A DNA stretch of 17,158 nucleotides from Phycisphaerales bacterium (GCA_003171235.1 PMYM01000038.1:1-17158); one strand, 5' to 3'. Shown: positions 1 to 7,577, counted from the first letter of the stretch. Made by a program: numbers and translations. Notes: generated by a model not told the origin, from the sequence alone.

Positions 1-1
1 T

Positions 2-463
2 CTGGACCACTTCAAGCAGGTCAACGATACGCACGGTCATCAGGCCGGCGATGCGGTCCTGACGCACGTGGGCACGTTATTGAAAGGCCGCCTCCGCGCC
101 AGCGACATCACGGCTCGTTACGGCGGCGAGGAGTTCCTGGTGGTCTTGGCGGACCCGAATCCCGAGGGCACCGTCACGCTGGCCGACGACCTGCGGCGAC
201 TGGTCGAGCAGAACCCAGCCGAGTACGGCGGCCGGCCGATCCCGGTAACCGCCAGCTTCGGGGTCGCCATCAGCCTCATGAACACCGAGGAGGCGGTCCA
301 GGAGTGCATCGGCAAGGCCGACGCGGCCCTCTACGCCGCCAAGGCACTGGGACGCAACCGGGTGGTGAGCTGGGAGCAGTCTTTCCGCGAGGCCGACGAA
401 TCTGCCAGGACCCTCATCCAGCAGGCCTGCGCCTCCCGGCGCCCGGCGATTCGCAGCGCCTGA
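2..463 (+). CDS. Diguanylate cyclase, GGDEF domain (5' end outside the window)
   Basis: The frame is open from base 2 and ends at TGA 461-463, so the N-terminus lies outside the window. GGDEF enzymes condense two GTP into cyclic di-GMP. The visible part begins inside the domain with LDHFKQVND, the usual substrate/metal-binding segment, followed by the active-site loop RYGGEEF. An RASD sequence five residues before GGEEF matches the RxxD inhibitory I-site, so product feedback inhibition is likely. The later ASFGVAIS strand and ADAALYAAKALGRNRV segment are standard domain-end features. About 30 further residues without a recognised domain follow. All catalytic residues are present, so I infer an active enzyme; its sensory N-terminus is unknown. 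It is on the opposite strand to the integrase and ends 68 bp before the left repeat of the mobile element, so it is probably the chromosomal flank. Confidence 0.93.
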   Translation: MDHFKQVNDTHGHQAGDAVLTHVGTLLKGRLRASDITARYGGEEFLVVLADPNPEGTVTLADDLRRLVEQNPAEYGGRPIPVTASFGVAISLMNTEEAVQECIGKADAALYAAKALGRNRVVSWEQSFREADESARTLIQQACASRRPAIRSA

Positions 464-530
464 TGTAACCTAGGCTGGCGGCGCATCGGTAGCGACCGGT
501 TGGCGGCGTCAACGAGGTCCAGGCGGGTGT

Positions 531-542
531 AGGTATTTACTG
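531..542. repeat. Left copy of imperfect 12-bp direct repeat flanking the integrase-primase module (possible att-type site)
   Basis: AGGTATTTACTG lies 10 bp outside the integrase stop codon. The same orientation of AGGTATCTACTG (11 of 12 identical) occurs at 4966-4977, outside the start of the primase gene. The extended form GTAGGTAT at 529-536 recurs at 5055-5062. The positions fit attachment-site or integrase-binding repeats bounding a 4.4-kb element, but the match is short and imperfect, so this is inference. Confidence 0.35.
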
Positions 543-551
543 TCGGGTGAG

Positions 552-1781
552 TTATCCAGCCGTTAAGGCAGCCGGCACGGCCGGGGCGTCCAGGGCGGGC
601 AACCTGCCTATGGCGTCGATCTCCCGTTCGCGCAGGACGTGGCTGTACCGGTCCATGGTGAGGGTGATCGTCGAATGCCGGGCCAGTAGCTGGGCCACGC
701 GCGGATGCACGTCGGCCTCCACCAGGAACGAGATGAAGGAATGTCGCAGGGCGTGCCAGTCGGCATACTTACCGGCCTCGTCCCGGTAGGGGATGCCCGC
801 CGCCTTCAGGTCGGCCTGGAGCATGCGGCGAGCCTGGTACTTCGAGATGGGGAATAGGTGGCTGCCGGCGGGCAGACCGCTGGAGTATTGCTGCATGGCC
901 GCGGCCATCGCTGGCCTGAGGGGGAGTCTGTCGGCGCGGCGGTGCTTGCTGTAAGCGGCCTCTACGGCCACGATCGTGCCCTGGATGGAACTGGGGGTCA
1001 GGCTAAGCAGTTCGCGCTCCCGCAGGCCGGTTTCCATGGCCAACTGGTAGGCCAGGGCGCGGGCGCCGCCGTCCAGGCCGGCCCGCACGGGGCCGCCCCT
1101 GGTGGCCTCCAGCAGGGCGCGGGCCTCTTCCTCAGTCAACGCCCGCCGGTCGTGCCGCCGGTCAAGCCTCACGTTCAGGCCGGTCGTTCCAGTCAGCGGA
1201 TTGTCCGTCGCCCGCCGGTCATTCACCATCCAGCGGCAGAACTGCCTGATGGCCTGCAGGTAGAAGTTGAAGGTTTGGTTGGAAATGCCCCGCCGCTGCG
1301 CCGTGCCTTGCCGAAGCTGGCCCAGGAACCCAAGAACCGCAGAGCCGCTGATCTGCCTGTAGCTATTAAACCCGCAGGCACCGGCAATCCTGCTGGCGCG
1401 CCTGTGTATCACGTCGGCGTGGAATTGCGTATCGCCTTTGTCCAGCAGCACATCCCGCCAATCCTCAAGGTGCTGGGGCAGAGGCTTGACCTGCTGGAAC
1501 CTCTGGAGAATCTGGAATTTCACCAATTGCCTAGCGATCCGTTCGGGCAGGGTCTCCAGCCACCGGCAAGTCTCGGGGTCAACCAGGCCGGCTGCGCTGT
1601 GGACCAGGAGGCGCTGCACCCGCCGCTCCAGCTCAAGGCTGGCCGCCTTATCCCGAAAAGCCGTCAATTCGCGCGCCCGACCCGAACAATCGCGGAAGCG
1701 AATTGTCCAGGTGGCCACCCGGGCCAGACGATGGCCCCGGCGCTGCCGATATTTCCGCTTTCGTAAACTCATGCTCGCCAT
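552..1781 (-). CDS. Tyrosine recombinase / phage-type site-specific integrase
   Basis: This enzyme would cut and rejoin DNA at attachment sites to integrate or excise the element. In 409 residues it has a basic N-terminus (RKRKYRQRRG, probable arm-binding part), a core-binding helical domain around residues 80-190, and a complete catalytic domain. The catalytic set is R254 (GLRERE), K279, H343 and R346 (HALRHSF), H369 (ARHSTI) and nucleophile Y379 (MDRYSH). Nothing essential is missing, so it is probably active. Start choice is uncertain: TTG 1784, ATG 1781 and ATG 1772 are adjacent in frame and none has a clear Shine-Dalgarno. It is the last gene of the minus-strand module and begins 46 bp after the HTH gene. 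Its stop lies next to the left direct repeat, the usual place for an integrase at an element end. Confidence 0.92.
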   Translation of the reverse strand: MASMSLRKRKYRQRRGHRLARVATWTIRFRDCSGRARELTAFRDKAASLELERRVQRLLVHSAAGLVDPETCRWLETLPERIARQLVKFQILQRFQQVKPLPQHLEDWRDVLLDKGDTQFHADVIHRRASRIAGACGFNSYRQISGSAVLGFLGQLRQGTAQRRGISNQTFNFYLQAIRQFCRWMVNDRRATDNPLTGTTGLNVRLDRRHDRRALTEEEARALLEATRGGPVRAGLDGGARALAYQLAMETGLRERELLSLTPSSIQGTIVAVEAAYSKHRRADRLPLRPAMAAAMQQYSSGLPAGSHLFPISKYQARRMLQADLKAAGIPYRDEAGKYADWHALRHSFISFLVEADVHPRVAQLLARHSTITLTMDRYSHVLREREIDAIGRLPALDAPAVPAALTAG

Positions 1782-1826
1782 CAAAACAGTGGCCCATAAC
1801 CCGACACAATTTTCCGCAGCCTAAAA

Positions 1827-2075
1827 TCAACCCTGCGCCGGCCATTGACCGCGCGGCGGGCAGGCGGCGTCTACCCAGGCCTTCACCTCCGCCACCCGCC
1901 AGCGGACACACCGGCCCAGGTGAATGGGGCGGGGGCCCAGCCGGCCAGTGGCGCTTAACTTCCACACCGTATTGCGTGACAGGCCAAGCAACGCCGCCAG
2001 GCCGCGGGCGTCGATCAGTAATCCAGCCTCCAGGCACGCGGATATATGATTTGGTCTGTTCTTGCCGCCGCGCAT
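1827..2075 (-). CDS. Small helix-turn-helix protein, excisionase/AlpA-like
   Basis: This is an 82-residue protein. Residues about 19-73 read as a MerR/excisionase-type winged HTH of the HTH_17 kind: LIDARGLAALLGLSRNTVWK gives the helix-turn-helix, followed by a GRLGPRPIHLG wing and RWRVAEVKAWVD. Such proteins bind DNA next to phage and island integrases, acting as excision directionality factors or activators of integrase transcription. Start ATG 2075 is well supported by GAGGAGG seven bases upstream. That ribosome binding site lies inside the preceding gene, which ends at 2015, so the two coding regions overlap by 61 bp in different frames. Its place between the replication genes and the integrase supports a role in controlling excision or integration. 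Which of these it performs cannot be told from sequence. Confidence 0.82.
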   Translation of the reverse strand: MRGGKNRPNHISACLEAGLLIDARGLAALLGLSRNTVWKLSATGRLGPRPIHLGRCVRWRVAEVKAWVDAACPPRGQWPAQG

Positions 2076-2413
2076 ATCAAATCCTCCTCGGCCTGTGGAC
2101 CGTGCCGCTCTATGTTGTGCATCAGGGCCAGTACGACCTCCGGCTTGTCGGCCAGCACTTGGTAGCCGCGTTTAATGAGGGACTCGCGCAGGGCGACATA
2201 TCGCTTGTACCGATCCGGGTCCACCGCCGGCTCGGCCGGCTGTTGTCGAAGGACTTCCATGATCTGCTCTTTGTGTGCGCGAACGCGCAAAACCATGCCC
2301 AGCGATAATTTCGACTTTGGCTTAATCTTCAGATCGTGTTTGTCCAACCGGATCTTCAGGCCCAGAAGGGCAAGATCCGCCAGGACCGCGATGGCGCAGC
2401 CGTTCAGCTCCAT
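2015..2413 (-). CDS. TubC N-terminal docking domain-like protein
   Basis: This is a 132-residue protein of unknown function. Its first 55 residues (AIAVLADLALLGLKIRLD, then KIKPKSKLS and HKEQIMEVLRQQ) follow the pattern of TubC N-terminal docking domains: a helix, a short strand pair with alternating basic residues, and a second helix. These domains are best known from hybrid peptide/polyketide synthases. I also recall them as small stand-alone proteins next to mobile-element primases, though I could not check this. Residues 60-115 appear helical and charged, with no motif I recognise. Its ATG overlaps the primase stop codon (TGATG at 2411-2415), which indicates translational coupling, and its 3' end overlaps the HTH gene. 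I infer a protein-protein adaptor for the replication or excision module; the family call is moderate. Confidence 0.7.
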   Translation of the reverse strand: MELNGCAIAVLADLALLGLKIRLDKHDLKIKPKSKLSLGMVLRVRAHKEQIMEVLRQQPAEPAVDPDRYKRYVALRESLIKRGYQVLADKPEVVLALMHNIERHGPQAEEDLICAAARTDQIIYPRAWRLDY

Positions 2414-4815
2414 CAGATGGTCACCTCGTCGTCAGCATTACCTTGGTCTTCCTTGTCTGGTGGCGCCGGAGTACCGCGGGAGCCGTCATGGCCGTCACTG
2501 TCGTCACTGGACAGCCCGGCGGCCGGTGTGCCTGGTTCGGTCGCCTTGTTCGGTCCCGTGTCGGCTATGTCGGCAGTGACGGCTTCCCCGGGATGTTTGC
2601 GGAGGACCACGGTCCGGCAAAGTCCGCTGCGGGTTTCGTGGAAGTCTATGCCCATTGCCTGCAGACTGGGTTGCACATCAAATATCCGCCGGGTAACCCA
2701 ATTGGCGTCCTTTGGCCAGTACTGCGAACGGGTGTCAATCCCTGCCGCCTGGGCAACATCGTTCAGGTTGCCCAGCAGTTCCGCGGGGGTTCCCTCCCAT
2801 TCACTCCGGGGCGCCATGAATGCCAAGACTGCCTGGGCAACAAGGCTTGCCTCCACGGCCGCCTGATGCTGCCGGCATACGTTGCGGGCGTACGCCTCAA
2901 GGAAAGACTTGGCACCAAATCCCATGGCCTCCGCCGCCGCCGCGCCCCACCGCACAAAATCCGCAAGGCGAGGCAGGGCGGGCAGATTCAGGCCCGGCAA
3001 TAGCTCCATCGCCTTGGCCAGGGTCTCCAGTATCCCGCCGAGGATTCGCGGCCTGGCCTCTGCGAACTGGGCCCAGAGGCCCTCTTCATCTCTGCGCTGG
3101 CCAGGCAGCAGTGGGTCCAGCCGCAGTATCAGCGCCCGATCCAGCAGATCTGGGCGGCCTGTCACCAAGTTGATCCCGGCTAGGCCGACGATCCTTTGGT
3201 ACTCAAAGACGGTGGAATCCTCGTTGGTGTAGTAGGTTCGCGTCGACCAGCCTTCCCCCGTGACGGCCCTGCACAGTGCATCCGACAGCCACCCCGGCAC
3301 GCTGGTGATGTTGTCGAAGAAGAGAGCCCGGTTTTGCCATGCCGCCAGGGCAAACTCACCAAGATCCTTGACCCCGCCGCGCACTTCCACCCGCGAAGGG
3401 TCCAGCAATCGCTTGACGATCTTCAAGAGCGTCGTCTTGGCTGCCCCATGTACCCCGTGCACGATCAGCGCCGCAACGGGCACGTCCGGGATCATCGCTG
3501 CGACGAGATAGCAAAGCAGCAATAGTTGGTCGTCTTTGCCGGAAATGTTCATAAATTTCAGGACTTCACGTATATCCCCGCCCCTGACCGGCTCAGGCAG
3601 CGCCCCCTGGTGCTGAAAATACCTGAACAGGATCGGCGGCTCCGCCGCCACTTCCCAACTGCCAGGGGTGATCTTGACGGCGCGGAAGCCGTCGAGGTCC
3701 AGCCAGATCGCGTCCTTCACCTGCGCGCACCTGATATGCAGGTCATGCTGAGGCCGTTGGAATAGCGCCAGTCCGGCCAGGGTCGTTGTCACTGCGCCGA
3801 GTGTTTCCTTGCCACAGGCCTGGCGGAGGCTGAGAAACGCCTGCTGTGACAGCCAGTGCTGGAAGTTTTTGCTCGCCAGCTGAACGATGCGCCGGCCGCC
3901 CTCCAGTGGCACTACCGCATAGGCCTCCTGCCGCTGGTCATGGAACAGTTTGGCCCCAGAATTTAGGACCAGATCCACCAACCTGGTGGCTTGGCCACCG
4001 TGCTGGTCTTGTTGGCCCGGTGGATAGCGACACACGCTGGCGGCGATCCTCGCCACCTCGGCGTCAGGGAGTGGCGGCCGGTACCGCTGGCGGTTTTCCT
4101 CCAGCAGCGCCGCCCTGATCGCGTCCTCCCCCATTCCCTGGCGGCGTTTCGACCCAGCTATGGAGGTTAACGCGTCGTTCCTCCGGCCTTCAGTGACAAA
4201 ATCACGCCCCGCCGTTTGCTCGGGGGGCTGTTTTCGTCCCCGTAATCGACCCAGCATCCACTCGGGCACAGCCGCAACTCCCGCCTCGGTCGGCGAGCAG
4301 TGCGTCTCCCACCGGTATCGCTGGCCGCTGGCATGCAGGCTTGGAGGAGCTACGACGTACCCGCCCTCAGCCTTAACGTCCAAACCGCGATCAAGAGCAT
4401 TGGCAGTGCCCTTGATCCGGCAGTGCGGGGATGCAAAGTAGAAGTGCTGCCCACCGCCACCGGTAACGCATTTGACGGTTTCGGGCAAGGCGCCGCACTC
4501 TGTCTCAAGGGCCTTCAGCGCATCGGCGCCTCCGTTCCGTGGGTCAACGTCCAAGACAAGTAGGCCGCCGTCCGCGCCGGTGAGAATACCAATGTTCGCC
4601 TTTGGCCATTTCGCCCACCACTGACGAACCGTCCTTTCGTCGGTAGTGGCATCCTTGAGCCCGTGGGCGGTTCGAGGGTGTTTGCCGGCGCTGGAACAGC
4701 CAGCTTTGTCGCAGGTGCAACGCCCATCGCCAACGCTGTGCAACGGCAGCACAGACCAGCCGCGATTGGCGTAGCCCAGTGCGGCCGTGAGGAGTTCATT
4801 CCTGCAGTTCGCCAT
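2413..4815 (-). CDS. Bifunctional primase-polymerase with C-terminal AAA+/SF3-like helicase domain
   Basis: This 800-residue protein probably starts replication of the mobile element. Residues about 8-190 form a Prim-Pol domain. It has a Cys/His cluster (C33, C35, C40, H46, in a GKHPRT context), metal-binding D89 and D91 in LDVDPRNGG, and the GGGGQHFYF motif at 119-127 with H124. Residues 208-266 resemble the small helical primase C-terminal module. A second half carries a Walker A motif, GVHGAAKTT at 454-462, and a Walker B-like LFFDN at 498-502, followed by sensor-like sequence to about 570. This is the plan of plasmid and phage-satellite replication proteins that combine priming, polymerase and helicase activity. 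The tail from about 755 is low-complexity and acidic. Start ATG 4815 has GGAAGGA eight bases upstream. It is the first gene of the module and overlaps the next by one base. Confidence 0.9.
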   Translation of the reverse strand: MANCRNELLTAALGYANRGWSVLPLHSVGDGRCTCDKAGCSSAGKHPRTAHGLKDATTDERTVRQWWAKWPKANIGILTGADGGLLVLDVDPRNGGADALKALETECGALPETVKCVTGGGGQHFYFASPHCRIKGTANALDRGLDVKAEGGYVVAPPSLHASGQRYRWETHCSPTEAGVAAVPEWMLGRLRGRKQPPEQTAGRDFVTEGRRNDALTSIAGSKRRQGMGEDAIRAALLEENRQRYRPPLPDAEVARIAASVCRYPPGQQDQHGGQATRLVDLVLNSGAKLFHDQRQEAYAVVPLEGGRRIVQLASKNFQHWLSQQAFLSLRQACGKETLGAVTTTLAGLALFQRPQHDLHIRCAQVKDAIWLDLDGFRAVKITPGSWEVAAEPPILFRYFQHQGALPEPVRGGDIREVLKFMNISGKDDQLLLLCYLVAAMIPDVPVAALIVHGVHGAAKTTLLKIVKRLLDPSRVEVRGGVKDLGEFALAAWQNRALFFDNITSVPGWLSDALCRAVTGEGWSTRTYYTNEDSTVFEYQRIVGLAGINLVTGRPDLLDRALILRLDPLLPGQRRDEEGLWAQFAEARPRILGGILETLAKAMELLPGLNLPALPRLADFVRWGAAAAEAMGFGAKSFLEAYARNVCRQHQAAVEASLVAQAVLAFMAPRSEWEGTPAELLGNLNDVAQAAGIDTRSQYWPKDANWVTRRIFDVQPSLQAMGIDFHETRSGLCRTVVLRKHPGEAVTADIADTGPNKATEPGTPAAGLSSDDSDGHDGSRGTPAPPDKEDQGNADDEVTI

Positions 4816-5129
4816 TGTTCAGTCCTTCCCGACTCCGAAAGCCGCCCACCTGATGTACGGCGGCATTCCTTTGGATCGTCACGGCGTATCGACAGCGCCA
4901 TCGTCTACCTACAATCACAAGTGAGGGTCTCAGCCAATTTCACGAAGTTTGGTTTCTTCGGCGGCAGGTATCTACTGCGGCGCAACAGACTCGGGTATCC
5001 CCTTGTTTCTCGGGACGTTACGTCGCGATGCGACTAGCCTACGGTACGAATTGAGTAGGTATGTGTTTCTGGCGTGCTTGTTAGTCATTGAATAATTAAT
5101 GTAACGCATATAAAGGGAAGGCCACTTCC
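4816..5129. other. Intergenic region with AT-rich patch between primase and transposase remnant
   Basis: This 314-bp stretch separates the divergent primase (-) and transposase (+) genes. It holds the right direct repeat (4966-4977), a small hairpin GTCGC-GAT-GCGAC at 5022-5034, another GTAGGTAT at 5055-5062, and a markedly AT-rich patch at about 5075-5115 that contrasts with the GC-rich surroundings. Promoters for both flanking genes should lie here, but I cannot pick a convincing -35/-10 pair. A minus-strand frame of about 40 codons (4972-5088) exists; I see no family resemblance and do not call it. Confidence 0.5.
4966..4977. repeat. Right copy of imperfect 12-bp direct repeat flanking the integrase-primase module
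   Basis: AGGTATCTACTG has 11 of 12 bases identical and the same orientation as 531-542. It sits about 150 bp upstream of the primase start. Together the copies bracket exactly the four-gene module. It may be an attachment-core remnant or an accessory integrase-binding site. No target-site or tRNA context was found. Confidence 0.35.
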
Positions 5130-5630
5130 ATGAGACCAAACGGCCTACCAGGGGCATTGGCGTGGCGTCGGCGAGAGGCGATGGACTTGATTGACCAAGG
5201 CATGAGGCCGGCCGCGGTTGCCCGTGCGGTCGGTACATCTCGGGCGTCGGTGACACGGTGGCGGCAGATGTACGAGGGGGGCGGTCGGGAGGCGTTGAAA
5301 GCCAAGCCTCATCCGGGCCGGACATCCCGGCTGACAGCCGAGCAGCGGGAGAGCCTGATCTACATGCTGTTGGAAGGCCCGCACAAATACGGGTACGACA
5401 CGAGAATGTGGACGCTGGCGCGGGTGGCCGGAATGATCGCCATGAACTTCGGCGTCGAATACCACCCCAGTTCGGTTTGGCACATCCTGCGGGCGCTGGG
5501 CTGGAGGTATCAGACGCACAGGCATCGCCCCCAGTGGGGCGAGCGGGCGGATGCGACCTGGCGTCGCAGGATTTACCCCAGACAAAGGAACGCCGGGAAG
5601 AATCCGCCTAAGCCGCTCATGCCTGGCTGA
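5130..5630 (+). pseudogene. IS630-family transposase, N-terminal fragment (catalytic DDE half missing)
   Basis: The 166 codons encode the DNA-binding half of an IS630/Tc1-like transposase. AVARAVGTSRASVTRWRQMY is the first HTH. It is followed by the linker GREALKAKPHPGRTSRL and a winged-HTH segment ending VWHILRALGWRYQTHRHRP, a typical IS630 junction. The start ATG 5130 has GGGAAGG eight bases upstream. The frame runs out shortly after WRRRIYPRQRN. Only about 170 bp separate its stop from the next gene on the other strand, too little for the roughly 200-residue DDE domain, and no DES-type catalytic motif appears in any plus-strand frame there. IS630 elements can be split into two frames, but a second frame is not present, so I regard this as a truncated, inactive remnant. 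It marks a rearrangement point between the integrative element and the next cassette. Confidence 0.8.
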
Positions 5631-5777
5631 GGCGGGCCTAATCCTCTGGCCGATGGGACGACGGCTACCACTTGTGGGTCGTCCACACCCGCCCGGCCTT
5701 GGGCTGACGGATCATGCCGCGATGGGAGTGCAGGCACTGCGGCAAGTGGTCTGCCATTTTCGAGAAGCAGCCGCACC

Positions 5778-5798
5778 CCACGCTTCGGGCAAGCGTGG
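5778..5798. repeat. Perfect 8-bp inverted repeat (hairpin) 3' of the minus-strand cassette
   Basis: CCACGCTT-CGGGC-AAGCGTGG forms a perfect 8-bp GC-rich stem with a five-base loop. It lies 6 bp beyond the stop of the 5804-6913 gene. The position fits a transcription terminator for the minus-strand pair, but no T-run follows on that strand. It may instead be a REP-like repeat or the edge of the IS remnant. Confidence 0.5.
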
Positions 5799-5803
5799 CC
5801 TGT

Positions 5804-6913
5804 TCATGGTTGTTTAGGCAAGTTCGAGGGCAATTCGCACCTAAAACCGAGTGCAACGGTTTGTCGCGTCTCCGAATCAGCCAAACCAGGCCAGAAGGCG
5901 ACCTGGTATCCTTTGGAAATGCCCTCCAGTTCGGTCCTGGTGCGAAGCACAAGCCCGCCGTCAGTCTCTAACAACCACGCATGGCACAGACTGAACAGTC
6001 GTTCTCCCAACTTGTCATCATCGGGGTCCTCGAAGAGCTCATCGGGCAAGTTGTTGTAGAGGCATGCGCTGTTATACAGAAAGCTCCTAAAGGCGTCGTC
6101 GAGAGGCGAAGCCATCTTGGCATCCAGAAGCTCGCGGAAATAGTGAATGTCTGCCTCATCTGACCAAGTAAACCGCTCCCCTATTGACCTGAGGATCACC
6201 TCCTGACCCTCCCCGTAGTGCTTGGCAGACCTTGAATAGGCAATCGCGCCGCGCACGATGGATCCAATATCCTGGCCCAGGCATTCCTGCATGGTGTCAA
6301 TAGCTAGGCATTTGAACGGATCGCCTTGAACACGAAGATTATGCCTTTCAGCGAGCATCATCCGGAGTTGAAGTAGGAGCGAACATACAGAGGACAAGCT
6401 GTCTGCCACGTCGGTGCTTAGCCGCAACCCGAAGTTGAACAGGAGAGGCGCGGGCAGTGCGTCCACGTAGGCTTCAACGTCGGCGTGAAGTCGCCCCAGT
6501 TCGATCAAATCTATCTCATGGTCGCTTAGGGCACGAGCAAAAACATGATGAATCGCGTGCCGAAGGTTGTTCTCCTCCACTTTTACATTAATGACCTGGA
6601 CTTGACGCAACACTTCGTCAATCTTCGATTCCATCCTGTCGATCTTTTGGTCGATTTCGTTAAGCTGCTTGTGGATTCTCCGAACCTCCCGCAAAGTTGC
6701 GGCAGCGAGAGCCAAGGTTCCAGCACTCACAAGCAAGTTCACGCCGGCGACAGCTGTGTCCAAACCAAGCCCAAGATTCTCGCCTATTGGCATCTTATCC
6801 GGAGACATGTAACGGATGTTCTGAGGATTCAGGATCGGACCGTCTTTGCCTATGACTTGGAATGCAAGTCGTCCCTTTTGGCCCGGGCCGAGTTGCTCGA
6901 ATGGGACATCCAT
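5804..6913 (-). CDS. Unknown protein with hydrophobic segment and coiled coil (cassette partner of the nuclease-like gene)
   Basis: I do not recognise the family. From ATG 6913 it has 369 residues. A soluble N-terminal stretch contains LGPGQKGRLAFQV. A small-residue-rich hydrophobic segment follows at about 47-73 (DTAVAGVNLLVSAGTLALAA), then a heptad-patterned coiled coil at about 76-114 (IDQKIDRMESKIDEVL). The remaining 250 residues look helical and globular, with an acidic patch (FEDPDDDKL). The hydrophobic segment plus coiled coil suggests membrane association and oligomerisation. I prefer ATG 6913 because AGGAAG lies six bases upstream; an in-frame ATG at 6934 would add seven residues but has a weak site. 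It lies 73 bp downstream of the nuclease-like gene on the same strand and is probably cotranscribed. A role as membrane effector or scaffold of a two-gene system is inference. Confidence 0.8.
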   Translation of the reverse strand: MDVPFEQLGPGQKGRLAFQVIGKDGPILNPQNIRYMSPDKMPIGENLGLGLDTAVAGVNLLVSAGTLALAAATLREVRRIHKQLNEIDQKIDRMESKIDEVLRQVQVINVKVEENNLRHAIHHVFARALSDHEIDLIELGRLHADVEAYVDALPAPLLFNFGLRLSTDVADSLSSVCSLLLQLRMMLAERHNLRVQGDPFKCLAIDTMQECLGQDIGSIVRGAIAYSRSAKHYGEGQEVILRSIGERFTWSDEADIHYFRELLDAKMASPLDDAFRSFLYNSACLYNNLPDELFEDPDDDKLGERLFSLCHAWLLETDGGLVLRTRTELEGISKGYQVAFWPGLADSETRQTVALGFRCELPSNLPKQP

Positions 6914-6986
6914 GGTGTTCTTCCTATGAGTCATATCTACTGCCGTGTTGAGTCGCTACGTGCTCGGTAGCCGACGGCGATTACGG

Positions 6987-7577
6987 CTAAACAAGATCGT
7001 TCACCCGGTAGAACGAGTTGCTCCTCAGCAACCCCAAATGGTCCTGGACAAGGCGCTTGATGTCATCCAGTATTGCCTGACGGTCGTCTGGCCAGCGTCG
7101 ATACGCCAGCACAGCGCCAAACGACTTGGCCGACATATAAACCTTGTCCGCATCGGTCCGCTGTCCCGGGAAACCGATCAGCAGGAGGTTGTACTGACAG
7201 AACGGGTGCGCCCATCGAACGAGCCTTGCTTCTTCGCTGTATTGCCTCAAGGTATGGGTGATAACCTCGCGAAACTTGACTTCGAAGATCACCAGCGGAA
7301 AGGCGATTTCTTGATGAGGGAAACTGCCGCGAGACCGGCGGAGCAGCTCACTCTCCTCCAAGCGGATCGGCTGCAAGCCTTCCTTCTTGGAATAGAAGAC
7401 AAGGTCTTGCTGTGCGGACTGGCACAACCATCGTAACCGTCCATCCGTTCGGCCAGCCGTAACTCCCAAGAAGACCTGGCATTTCGTCGCCAAGGCAAGC
7501 CCCCGCTCAGTGGCAAAGGAATCCAACTCCGCCCGCAGTTGTTCAACAACCGAATCTTCGCTTTCTTGCTCAGACAT
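6987..7577 (-). CDS. Putative PD-(D/E)xK-superfamily nuclease-like protein
   Basis: This is a 196-residue protein of no family I can name. The centre has the layout of a restriction-endonuclease-like core: D58 in SAQQDLVFY, a variable insertion, then a hydrophobic strand FPLVIFEVKF with E99 and K101 forming the ExK pair. A helix ITHTLRQYSEEARLVRWA comes next, with the Q/Y-rich character common after the catalytic strand, then another strand, QYNLLLIGF. These are the residues expected to bind metal and cleave nucleic acid in the superfamily. Residues 1-25 are acidic and helical. Start ATG 7577 has only a distant GAAGAAGGG. It is the first gene of a minus-strand pair with the membrane/coiled-coil gene 73 bp downstream. 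The fold assignment rests on motif spacing and needs structure prediction; the existence of the gene is more certain than its activity. Confidence 0.75.
   Translation of the reverse strand: MSEQESEDSVVEQLRAELDSFATERGLALATKCQVFLGVTAGRTDGRLRWLCQSAQQDLVFYSKKEGLQPIRLEESELLRRSRGSFPHQEIAFPLVIFEVKFREVITHTLRQYSEEARLVRWAHPFCQYNLLLIGFPGQRTDADKVYMSAKSFGAVLAYRRWPDDRQAILDDIKRLVQDHLGLLRSNSFYRVNDLV

Noticed and set aside
858..1766. 302-codon plus-strand open frame across the integrase
   Set aside because: It is antisense to a complete integrase with all catalytic residues; its translation is Gly/Gln/Pro-rich with no domain, as expected of a shadow in GC-rich DNA.
4972..5088. Minus-strand frame of about 40 codons in the primase upstream region
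   Set aside because: No ribosome binding site, no recognisable family, and it runs through the AT-rich and direct-repeat segment.
5638..5817. CRHCGK-like zinc-finger motif in the plus-strand frame after the transposase fragment
   Set aside because: Only one CxxC pair, stop codons close by in the same frame, and no start or companion knuckle; probably chance or IS debris.
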